From Methanospirillum hungatei (GTDB lineage Archaea; Halobacteriota; Methanomicrobia; Methanomicrobiales; Methanospirillaceae): DNA of 10,646 bases. The stretch is from positions 1-10,646 of the forward strand of contig NZ_JAIWNS010000184.1 in NCBI RefSeq assembly GCF_020216685.1, read 5' to 3'. Shown here piece after piece: positions 1 to 6,596 of the stretch; position 1 is the stretch's first letter, and the number at the start of each line of letters is the position of its first letter. The notes beneath the pieces were generated by a model. That model was given only the letters and a program-made list of their open reading frames with translations. It had not been told where the DNA came from and ran no database searches. The position numbers were made by a program, and so were the translations under genes.

Positions 1-14
1 ATGGTTCATGTCAG

Positions 15-872
15 TTACAGGGAGATGGTTATCTTCCAGCAGTCATCCTGGCATTGCCCTCTGCACTGCTGTTTAGGTTTTCGGTGCGGGGGTCGCGTCC
101 TGGTATCAATTGATGATGCAGCAAAGAGATCCACATCATCTGCTGCAAGCCCCAATGCTTCATGAGCCTTTCTGATGGCAAGACCTGGTTCGTTATTCTC
201 CTCTGACAGGTGGGCAAGGATGGCACAATGGATAGACCGGGAAATCTCTGCAAGGACCGTTCCTGCATCCTCATTTGAGAGGTGCCCCCGTGAAGATGCA
301 ATCCTGCGTTTGAGAAATGCCGGATATGGTCCGTCTTTGAGCATCTGCGGGCAATGATTTGACTCAAGGATCACGCCGTCAGATTTTTTTATCATCTCCA
401 TCATGCCTGACGTGACAACTCCGGTATCTGTACAATAGCAGATACGCAGCCCTCCTTCTTCTATAAGGTACCCGACCGGATCGGTTGCATCATGCGAAAC
501 TGAAAAAGCCGTTACGGTAAAATCACCGATGGAGAAGGGATCACCTGGTTGGACCGATTGAAACGTGAAGTTTTTCTTAGTCTGGATCATCCGGTTTGTT
601 GCATCAAGGGTCCCGCTCGTCCCATAGGCCGGCACTTTCAGAGCGTTTCCAAGAGGGCCGAGCCCTTTTACATGGTCACCGTGTTCATGGGTGATGAGGA
701 TCCCTTCGATAAGGTCACGGTTTCCCCCTCCCTCTGAAAGCCGTCCCTTCCGGTCTTTTGTGCCCAGGATCTCGCGTGCAGATCGGCCGGCATCGATGAT
801 AAGAGCCCCGGAGGTCCCTTCAATATATACACAGTTGCCCTTGCTCCCGCTGGCAAGGACTGTTATGTTCAT
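15..872 (-). CDS. MBL-fold metal-dependent hydrolase, YycJ/WalJ-like
   Basis: This is a 285-residue cytoplasmic metallo-beta-lactamase-fold protein with no signal peptide or membrane segment. The metal ligands of the fold are visible: THEHGDH at residues 61-67, H127 in SVSHDA, D149 in CTDTG, and H221 in AHLSEENN. The N-terminal VLASGSKGNCVYIE and the GHLSN motif near residue 196 match the YycJ/WalJ branch, whose members are regarded as DNA- or phosphodiester-processing exonuclease-like hydrolases; the substrate here is not shown. The start ATG follows an AGGTG-type ribosome binding site. The gene lies 63 nt downstream of the radical SAM gene on the same strand, so cotranscription is possible, although a CATATCTTATG TATA-like element in the gap could drive it alone. 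Oddity: the last ~23 residues, after a TRTRPP segment, look like an extension beyond the usual family end and carry C270, C274 and C278 in regular spacing. The family is confident; the exact function is not. Confidence 0.9.
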   Translation of the reverse strand: MNITVLASGSKGNCVYIEGTSGALIIDAGRSAREILGTKDRKGRLSEGGGNRDLIEGILITHEHGDHVKGLGPLGNALKVPAYGTSGTLDATNRMIQTKKNFTFQSVQPGDPFSIGDFTVTAFSVSHDATDPVGYLIEEGGLRICYCTDTGVVTSGMMEMIKKSDGVILESNHCPQMLKDGPYPAFLKRRIASSRGHLSNEDAGTVLAEISRSIHCAILAHLSEENNEPGLAIRKAHEALGLAADDVDLFAASSIDTRTRPPHRKPKQQCRGQCQDDCWKITISL

Positions 873-935
873 ACTCTACACCTTTTGGATTTATTGGTCA
901 TAAGATATGGTTTCATGAAAGAGGGGATGCACTTT

Positions 936-2087
936 TCAGGGAATAATCTCGCATCCATTATATTTTTCATGAGCGAAGGCTCCGATGCTGATCTCACCCC
1001 GGCTTATCATCCCGCGAACTTTCGGCACGATACCGGTGATCGCATCATATAATCCCCGAACGGTCTCACACACGAGATCAGCACCCTCTTTGGGCCAGGG
1101 TTTTACAATGGCCGAATAGAGGCATCTTCCTCCGCAAAAATCACGAATGTCACAGCTTTCACAGGCACCCGTGACCGGTATGATCGGCAGGGCGTTCGGA
1201 GATGCGGTCGTTATGGAGCCTGCATAAAAGTCTTTCATTCCGACCATGATAGGACATGGTGCGATATGCCCGTCCGTCAGGATAGTGTAATTTGCATACC
1301 CCGATCCGCATCGTAACCTGGTGGGCCGGCCGAGGAGCAGATCTTCAAGCGGATCAATGAACGGATACCACTTCGGAACTTCTCCGGTCTCTTTGATATG
1401 AGAAAGCCAGTCCTGCACAAGCTGATGAATACCGGGAATATATGACTCCCGTGCCCAGGTCTGAAAAGTTCTGAGTGAATAGTCATTCCAGAAGTTTGCA
1501 TCTATCTGCCAATGAATCGAAGAGAACGAGTAATCCGGATTATGCGCAAGATATCGAACCGCCGACCTGATATCTGTCCGTTCGGTCACGGTCATCCGGG
1601 CGATGAGTTCATTTCTGAATCCACCTGCAATGATGTGGTGAATATTTTCCATAACCCGGTTATAGGTACCTTCGCCCCTCCCTTCATCGGTGGTTTTCTT
1701 ATCCCCGTCAATGGAGATAAGGATGGTATCAAACCGGTTGACAATTTCAGGAGAAAGCCGGTGAAGAAGTGTGCCGTTTGTCTGGATCATGAATCGTGAT
1801 ACCGGCGCCTCTTCCATGATGGTCTGTATGAGGCCTGGGCGTAAGGTCGGCTCTCCCCCGATAAAGGTCAGGACCGCATCAGGATCCTGAGCAAGAAACC
1901 GATAGAGATCAGAGAGCTGAAAGGTTACTTCAGCAGGAATTGATTCATCTATGGTGATATCGCCGCAGTCCGTCTCGGGGGTATCAAATATTTTTCCCCG
2001 GCAATACTGGCAGACAAGGTTACAGGAATCAGTAAGGTAGAGATGAAAATACACAAAAACCAGTATATGTTTATTCTGATGATGCAT
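936..2087 (-). CDS. Radical SAM/SPASM domain protein, AF0577-like
   Basis: From the chosen ATG the protein has 383 residues. The radical SAM core has the S-adenosylmethionine iron-sulfur motif CNLVCQYC (C22, C26, C29), GGEP at 77-80, and the strand motif ISIDGD near 125-130. The C-terminal half has a complete SPASM signature for two auxiliary clusters: C260-x12-G-x4-C278, then C309-x2-C312-x5-C318-x3-C322, then C340. SPASM proteins typically modify ribosomal peptides or activate enzymes. The start of the protein (YFHLYLTDSCNL) resembles the archaeal AF0577 group, described as putative peptide-modifying enzymes; that assignment is from memory. The open frame reaches 2147, but that start would cover the divergent promoter. 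The ATG at 2087 sits 5-15 nt below the expected start site of a TATA-like element at 2113-2132. A GTG at 2054 is a credible alternative because it gives the usual family N-terminus. No candidate precursor peptide gene was recognised next to it. Confidence 0.88.
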   Translation of the reverse strand: MHHQNKHILVFVYFHLYLTDSCNLVCQYCRGKIFDTPETDCGDITIDESIPAEVTFQLSDLYRFLAQDPDAVLTFIGGEPTLRPGLIQTIMEEAPVSRFMIQTNGTLLHRLSPEIVNRFDTILISIDGDKKTTDEGRGEGTYNRVMENIHHIIAGGFRNELIARMTVTERTDIRSAVRYLAHNPDYSFSSIHWQIDANFWNDYSLRTFQTWARESYIPGIHQLVQDWLSHIKETGEVPKWYPFIDPLEDLLLGRPTRLRCGSGYANYTILTDGHIAPCPIMVGMKDFYAGSITTASPNALPIIPVTGACESCDIRDFCGGRCLYSAIVKPWPKEGADLVCETVRGLYDAITGIVPKVRGMISRGEISIGAFAHEKYNGCEIIP

Positions 2088-2112
2088 GAATCTGATGAAT
2101 CCGGCATCACGA

Positions 2113-2162
2113 CACATAAATGTCTTATAACCATATGTCCATACCATTGAGTATTCTGATTT
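2113..2162. promoter_or_regulatory. Shared divergent promoter region
   Basis: This AT-rich gap lies between the radical SAM gene (minus) and the receiver gene (plus). On the plus strand CTTATAACC at 2124-2132 is a TATA-like box about 31-39 nt before the ATG at 2163, which would give a leaderless or nearly leaderless transcript; no Shine-Dalgarno site precedes that ATG. Read on the minus strand the same block is GGTTATAAGACATTTATG, placed suitably for a start near 2092-2101. The two promoters would overlap, so the genes may compete for or share TATA-binding protein. Inferred from sequence only. Confidence 0.4.
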
Positions 2163-2543
2163 ATGGTATATCGCATTCTTCTCATGGATGATGAACCGGC
2201 AATCTGTGAAATCACCGGAATACTCCTGAAAAAACTGGGGTATGATCCCACAATTGCGGTCACCGGGGAAGAGGCTTTGGCTGAGTATAAAAAAAGCCGT
2301 GAGAACGGGAACCCCTATGACGTAATCATCCTTGATCTCACCATACCTGGTGGTATGGGTGGCCGCGAAGTGATCTCCATCATTCGGGAGTCAGATCCTG
2401 ACGTGAAAGTGCTGGTGTCAAGTGGTGATCTATCAGACCCGGCAATAATCTCGTATGCAGATTATGGCTTCTCAGGTGTCCTTGCAAAACCATATAATAA
2501 AGTCGGACTGGATCAGGCCATAAAATCGGTATTGTCTTCATAA
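2163..2543 (+). CDS. Receiver-only response regulator
   Basis: This 126-residue protein is a single CheY-like receiver domain with nothing after it. The acidic pocket is D9 and D10 (LLMDDEP), the phosphoacceptor is D58 in the strand VIILDLT, the switch residue is S86 or S87 in VLVSSG, and K109-P110 is the conserved lysine-proline pair. The loop after the phosphoacceptor, TIPGGMGG, is typical of receivers found on hybrid kinases. No output domain exists, so it probably acts as a phosphate shuttle or through protein contacts. No kinase is adjacent on its strand: the nearest one, at 3568-6360, has its own overlapped receiver and runs in the opposite direction. It is followed after 92 bp by the nuclease-like gene on the same strand; the gap holds T-rich runs (about 2581-2599) that could end this transcript. 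Its cognate kinase is unknown. Confidence 0.92.
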   Translation: MVYRILLMDDEPAICEITGILLKKLGYDPTIAVTGEEALAEYKKSRENGNPYDVIILDLTIPGGMGGREVISIIRESDPDVKVLVSSGDLSDPAIISYADYGFSGVLAKPYNKVGLDQAIKSVLSS

Positions 2544-2635
2544 GACTGATCCAAGGATACCATGGATATACATCAGGTCACTTTTTACTCTCGTCTTTTG
2601 GTGTCACACAGATTCTTCTCCTGTTCATAATTGTA
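2544..2635 (+). other. Spacer encoding a hydrophobic stretch in the nuclease frame
   Basis: The frame of the downstream nuclease stays open through this spacer and encodes a hydrophobic run, TQILLLFIIVLLLLIV, that continues past 2636 into the annotated protein, but no ATG, GTG or TTG is found in that frame here. An ATG at 2562, preceded by an AAGGA-like site, opens a 22-codon frame ending in TAA at 2628-2630 in a different phase. A single-base indel would join the two. The spacer also contains T-rich runs usable as a terminator for the receiver gene. Confidence 0.45.
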
Positions 2636-3103
2636 TTGCTCTTACTCATCGTTCATATCTGGAGAAGAGCAGATAAGCGTGCCCTTATGCTCTTTGAGTC
2701 CTGGAAAAGAGATGAGTTTGCCCGGTGGCAGACCTGGATACAGGAAGAGGCAAATGCCCGGGCAGATGTGCAGGCAGAGGCGAGGTACAGGGACTGGCAA
2801 CGACGGGAAGAGCAGAAGGTTCGTCAGGATGCGATCCGACGATCCCAATCGGTCATCAGGGGAAAGATTACCGAGCATCTGATCCCCTGGTTCTCTGAGT
2901 TTTCGTATCATCCGTCTGATGCCCGGTTTTTAGGATCACCAGTGGATTTTATCGTCTTTGATGGTCTGTCAGAAGGATGCCTGAAAGAGATCGTCATCGT
3001 TGAAGTGAAAACCGGGTCTGGAGCTCTTTCCCCACGGGAACGGTCCGTCGCACGGATTATTGAGGAGGGGAAGATCCGGTTTGAAGTGATAAGAAAAGAA
3101 TAG
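2636..3103 (+). CDS. Membrane-anchored nuclease related to archaeal Holliday junction resolvase
   Basis: From a TTG start the protein has 155 residues. The order is a hydrophobic N-terminus, a charged and probably coiled-coil segment at 15-70 rich in Arg, Glu, Trp and Gln, then a PD-(D/E)xK-like nuclease module. E80 (GKITEH), D104 (GSPVDFIVFDG), and E123-x-K125 (IVEVKTG) fit the catalytic set, followed by the LSPRERSVARII segment and the ending IRFEVIRKE. This arrangement matches the family called endonuclease related to archaeal Holliday junction resolvase (Endonuc_Holl, named from memory). The substrate is unproven; the fold suggests metal-dependent cleavage of DNA. The start is doubtful: TTG at 2636 leaves only part of the transmembrane helix, and the same frame continues upstream with more hydrophobic residues but no standard start codon. 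An unusual start codon, a start in another phase with a frameshift, or a sequence error are all possible. It ends 16 bp from the convergent receiver gene. Confidence 0.75.
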   Translation: MLLLIVHIWRRADKRALMLFESWKRDEFARWQTWIQEEANARADVQAEARYRDWQRREEQKVRQDAIRRSQSVIRGKITEHLIPWFSEFSYHPSDARFLGSPVDFIVFDGLSEGCLKEIVIVEVKTGSGALSPRERSVARIIEEGKIRFEVIRKE

Positions 3104-3113
3104 TTATAAAAGT
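3091..3113 (-). terminator. T-rich terminator candidate after the kinase-receiver operon
   Basis: Just past the TGA of the minus-strand receiver gene the minus strand reads CTTTTATAACTATTCTTTT, a pyrimidine- and T-rich run of the kind used for archaeal termination. It lies inside the 3' end of the convergent nuclease gene. No strong hairpin was seen. Confidence 0.3.
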
Positions 3114-3119
3114 GGCTTA

Positions 3120-3584
3120 TCATCCATCATGAATGAACGAACCTGGAGGAGTATTAACATTTCTCCAGTAATTTATCAGGTCCCTGATGGTCTCAGCGAA
3201 TTTCTCGAACTGAACCGGTTTGACAACATAACTGTTCACTCCTGATTTGTATGTCTCTCCGATATCTGCTTCCTGATCTGATGATGTGAAGACGACTATT
3301 GGAAGTGTTTTTGTTCGTTTGTCTTTTCTGATGGCTTTCAGGACTTCATGACCACTGATGAGGGGCATCTTCAGGTCAATGAAGACCACTGATGGAAGTG
3401 AACCAGGAGCTTCTTTATATGATCCTTTTCCATGGAGAAAATCCAGTGCCTCTCTGCCGTCAAGAAAAACTCTGACCTGGTCTCCCATATTAATCCAGTC
3501 AACCACATTCAGAAATAATTCAACATCATTCTGGTTATCTTCAATGAGAAGTATTTCAAGTCTTCTTTCACCTTTCGCTTCCAT
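3120..3584 (-). CDS. Rcp-type receiver-only response regulator
   Basis: From the ATG at 3584 this is a 154-residue single receiver domain. E15 and D16 (LLIEDNQND) form the acidic pocket, D70 (VVFIDLKMP) is the phosphoacceptor, T100 is in VVFTSSD, and K122-P123 is the conserved pair. The EDNxxDxEL start and the long insert before the phosphoacceptor (DFLHGKGSYKEAPG) are typical of the Rcp1-like receivers that pair with phytochrome-type HisKA kinases. The frame extends upstream to 3653, but that extension lies inside the kinase gene and is out of family. The ATG at 3584 is preceded by an AGGGGAG site and overlaps the kinase 3' end by 17 nt, so translation is probably coupled and the kinase is almost certainly the cognate donor. 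There is no DNA-binding or enzymatic output domain; the output partner is unknown. Confidence 0.93.
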   Translation of the reverse strand: MEAKGERRLEILLIEDNQNDVELFLNVVDWINMGDQVRVFLDGREALDFLHGKGSYKEAPGSLPSVVFIDLKMPLISGHEVLKAIRKDKRTKTLPIVVFTSSDQEADIGETYKSGVNSYVVKPVQFEKFAETIRDLINYWRNVNTPPGSFIHDG

Positions 3585-6360
3585 CTCTCCCCTGCACAGT
3601 AAAATAAAACGTTGTTCCCCTGCCCTTTCCTGATTGTACCCAGATTCTTCCATGGTGTCTGAGGATGATCCTCTTTACCAGTGCAAGGCCCACACCAGTG
3701 CCTTCAGCATCCGGAGATGGAGCAAGTCTTGAAAACACTTCAAAGACTTTATCTGCGTACTGCATATCAAATCCTATGCCATTGTCTTTGATATAATAGA
3801 TTATTTCACTTTCTTTCTCATATGAACCAATCGTTATGTCCGGGACGGTATCCGGCAGAGTAAATTTTATACTGTTGGATATCAGGTTGTACCACACCTG
3901 TCTGATAAGGCCGGGATCGCCTTTCGAAGAGTGTATCTCTTTTATATGAACTGAAATATTTCTGGTTTCAGGCTGACTGGTCAGTTCTGTGATTACCCCC
4001 CGCACCAGTCCTGCCATGTCTATGTCAATTACCTGCAATGGCTGGCGTGCTGTCCTCGAAAACCTGAGCAGATCCTGGATGAGTTTATCCATGGTTGTGA
4101 CACTCTCGCGGATCCTGGAGATCAGGTGCTTGTTCTCTTCATCCAGGTTTTCCCCTGCTTTCAAGAGCAGGAGGTGAGAAAATCCATCTATTGCACGAAC
4201 CGGTGCCCGCAGGTCATGAGACACGCTGTATGCAAATGCGTCCAGTTCATCAAGCGATGCCTGCAGATCCTCGGTTCGTTTCCTGATAATCTCCTCAAGG
4301 TCAAGGTTCAATTTCTGAAGTGCTTTTTCGGCTTCTTTCCGAAGGGTGATATCCCGAATAAGGGTGACAACGGTAGTTACCTGATCGTCGGTAATAATTG
4401 GAATTATCTTGGTTTCGAGGTATATTGGTCGTTCCTTTCCTATGATCGTCTCATATACTGCAATCTTTCCTGATGAAAAGACAGCATCATATTCAAGATA
4501 ATCTTTGTCGGTCAGATAAGGAAGAACAGAAAAGAGTTTCTTCCCTTCCACATGTTTATGCTCTTTTTGTAACTTTGTCTTTTTGCCCAGTTTCCACCCA
4601 TTCCAGATCAGGATGGAGTGTGTCCTATCGGTGACAAAAACCCCGTCATCCATTGCATTGACCGTCTCCCGGTACAAAGAATCAGATGCATGGAGGCTTT
4701 TCTCAAGTTCTTTCACTTCTGTCAGGTCACGACCGACAGACTGGTATTCGGTAATTTCTCCGGTTTCTGAAAAAATTGCCTGGTCTATCCATTGAATATA
4801 TCTTCTCTCTCCATTTGGAAGGATGATATGATGTTCATTCAGGTCTGTCGGATGCTGCCTGGTCAGCCCTGCGAGATGGTTTTTCAATTTGATCCTTTCA
4901 TCTTCCGGAATTTCTGGAGAGAATTTTGTTCCAAGTATTTCATCGCATCTTTTTCCAAAAAATCTGCAATATGCATCATTCACGAAGATATGTGTCCCAT
5001 CCGGAGTAAACCTGCATATAAACTCATTTTGTGTCTCAACAACACTCCGGTACCTCTCTTCACTCTTCTGGATCTGGTACTCCTTCTCCCGAACCTCCTG
5101 GAGCAGATGCCTGATATTCTCCTCTGCTTTGGTTCGCTGGTAGAGTTCACTCTTTACCTGTTCTTCCTGAATTTTTATTCTCTCAATCATCTTTTTCAGG
5201 TTTGATACCAGTCTGCTGATGGCTCCTTCAATCTGTTTGAGTTCCAGAATGCCGGTGTCTCTGATCTGGTGGTCCAGGTCCCCGTCTGCAATCTGGTTTA
5301 AATCCTGAATTAGCCCTTTCACCGGGTTTGAAAAGTATCGGGATGTCTTCCACACCGTAAGACCTGCGATAAGAAGGGTAAAAAGAAGGGTGGTTATGTA
5401 TATTATTGAAATTTCAAGAATTTTTTCCTGGATCTCCTGTGTTGAATAGACTATCCGTCCGACAAGGTTCATCATCGGTGATGAGGGGTACCTCGTATCC
5501 TGGATGGAGAGATATATAATTGAAATGGCCTGTTTTAGATCTGGATCGTGGTAATATTGACTCTTTTTTTCAGATAGTACCCTGATGACGTTTTCCAGGA
5601 TCTGCGGAGAGAGATTTCCATGGCCGGAATCTGCACTCCATCTGGTTACAATCTCTCCCTGGGTGTTGAAAAGTTCAATAGAGACGATATTTGGATTCAG
5701 TCGGGGTAGATTTTTTACTAATTCGGCATATGATGTCTCAGTCTCTTTTGGTATAAACTTTTGAAAATTTCTGCTTATTTCAAGCACATATTTTTTGTCA
5801 GGGGTCCCCTGGTATGCAAATTTCCGGTTTGGGGATCCTTTGACAAATCCTTTTACCGTTCTGTCAATGACATAAGCTCCCTCCTCCCTGATTTTGGTGA
5901 GTGTTTTAAAAAAAGAAGTATAATTACGAAAATTTAACAAGAGGTCAGGAGTATAGGTCGTATGAACGACTGTGCCATCAGCATCGATAATATAAAGATC
6001 CCACACACCTCCTATCGTTTCATTCAGCTGTGTTTTCAAAGAAGAGAGGTCGATCTTTGTAATATCACCACCTGATTCATTATAGGCTGCAAGGTACATA
6101 TCCATCGCTTCTTTCATCCCTGGTTCAAATGAGTACTCATACAGGCGAATACCCCCGTCGATCCATATGACCGATTGCCGAAGAATCTGTTCAGAATGGT
6201 TCTGCTGGAGCGTGAAGCGTGATTCAATCTGGGTTCGTGTATCAATATACCAGAGTGTTGTTATCGAAAGGATGGACAGGATTAAGATAATCAGTAGTAT
6301 TACCGTGAATCGACTGATAAGGGAACCCCCGCTCATCGGAGCCACCTGACGCATAGACAT
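3568..6360 (-). CDS. Membrane PAS sensor histidine kinase
   Basis: This is a 930-residue sensor kinase. A transmembrane helix at about 18-37 leads to an extracytoplasmic region (about 39-312) that looks like a double Cache sensor: two similar strand-loop units are visible at about 121-135 (YIIDADGTVVHT) and 227-241 (IELFNTQGEIVTR). A second helix at about 317-336 is followed by HAMP (337-390), a coiled coil (390-435), PAS1 (434-550), PAS2 (560-676), a second coiled coil, HisKA with H715 in SYSVSHDLRAP-like context (YSVSHDLRAP), and HATPase with N-box NLISNSIKF, DNGIGFD and GTGVGLALVK. All catalytic motifs are intact. The HisKA type is the bacteriophytochrome-like one that usually works with Rcp receivers, and such a receiver overlaps its 3' end. 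Start choice is open: ATGs at 6360, 6354 and 6336 are in frame; 6336 has a good AGGTG site seven bases upstream, while 6354 follows GAAGGGAT. The ligand is unknown. Confidence 0.95.
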   Translation of the reverse strand: MSMRQVAPMSGGSLISRFTVILLIILILSILSITTLWYIDTRTQIESRFTLQQNHSEQILRQSVIWIDGGIRLYEYSFEPGMKEAMDMYLAAYNESGGDITKIDLSSLKTQLNETIGGVWDLYIIDADGTVVHTTYTPDLLLNFRNYTSFFKTLTKIREEGAYVIDRTVKGFVKGSPNRKFAYQGTPDKKYVLEISRNFQKFIPKETETSYAELVKNLPRLNPNIVSIELFNTQGEIVTRWSADSGHGNLSPQILENVIRVLSEKKSQYYHDPDLKQAISIIYLSIQDTRYPSSPMMNLVGRIVYSTQEIQEKILEISIIYITTLLFTLLIAGLTVWKTSRYFSNPVKGLIQDLNQIADGDLDHQIRDTGILELKQIEGAISRLVSNLKKMIERIKIQEEQVKSELYQRTKAEENIRHLLQEVREKEYQIQKSEERYRSVVETQNEFICRFTPDGTHIFVNDAYCRFFGKRCDEILGTKFSPEIPEDERIKLKNHLAGLTRQHPTDLNEHHIILPNGERRYIQWIDQAIFSETGEITEYQSVGRDLTEVKELEKSLHASDSLYRETVNAMDDGVFVTDRTHSILIWNGWKLGKKTKLQKEHKHVEGKKLFSVLPYLTDKDYLEYDAVFSSGKIAVYETIIGKERPIYLETKIIPIITDDQVTTVVTLIRDITLRKEAEKALQKLNLDLEEIIRKRTEDLQASLDELDAFAYSVSHDLRAPVRAIDGFSHLLLLKAGENLDEENKHLISRIRESVTTMDKLIQDLLRFSRTARQPLQVIDIDMAGLVRGVITELTSQPETRNISVHIKEIHSSKGDPGLIRQVWYNLISNSIKFTLPDTVPDITIGSYEKESEIIYYIKDNGIGFDMQYADKVFEVFSRLAPSPDAEGTGVGLALVKRIILRHHGRIWVQSGKGRGTTFYFTVQGRDGSER

Positions 6361-6596
6361 ATCCCTTCTCTTTTATTATCTGGATTCATACTTTAGTAAC
6401 ACACGAACCGGCATGTTAGAATTCATTGAATAGCTGATACATGTTTTGGTTTGATTTTTTCATTTATCCCATTCTATAATTGGCAATTTGGCGTTATATT
6501 TTCAAAATGTCATGATATCATTTCTTATTTTAAAAAAAGCCGCTTTCAGGGATGCATGGCATATGTTTATCTGGGAGAAATTAAGGAAATGTATCT
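6361..6596. promoter_or_regulatory. AT-rich divergent regulatory region
   Basis: This 236-bp region separates the divergent kinase and PAS-winged-helix genes and contains no convincing gene. For the plus-strand gene, TATTTTAAAAAAAG at about 6526-6539 is a TATA-like box, and AAGGA at 6583-6587 is a ribosome binding site nine bases before the ATG at 6597. A perfect 10-bp palindrome, ATGATATCAT, lies at 6512-6521 just upstream of that box, within a wider AAATG-N9-CATTT dyad at 6505-6523; this is a candidate operator. On the minus strand GAGAAGGGAT next to 6361 serves the kinase, whose TATA box is not clear. Confidence 0.45.

Noticed and set aside
869..916. 15-codon minus-strand ORF with an ATGA-type overlap at the MBL hydrolase start
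   Set aside because: There is no ribosome binding site before its ATG, it sits within the likely promoter, and it has no recognisable features; chance is the simplest reading.
1512..1799. 95-codon plus-strand frame opposite the radical SAM gene
   Set aside because: The minus strand encodes an intact SPASM protein here; the antisense frame has no supporting features.
2631..2882. 83-codon frame beginning with TTG within the nuclease gene
   Set aside because: It is out of phase with the nuclease domain, shows no family features and lacks a ribosome binding site.
3585..3653. N-terminal extension of the Rcp-type receiver up to an ATG at 3653
   Set aside because: It lies wholly inside the kinase HATPase coding region, adds 23 residues not seen in receivers, and the internal ATG at 3584 has a ribosome binding site and leaves the receiver fold complete.
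4126..5205. Plus-strand open frames of 115 and 137 codons opposite the histidine kinase
   Set aside because: They are antisense to a well-supported kinase, have no domain features, and their compositions follow from the kinase codons.
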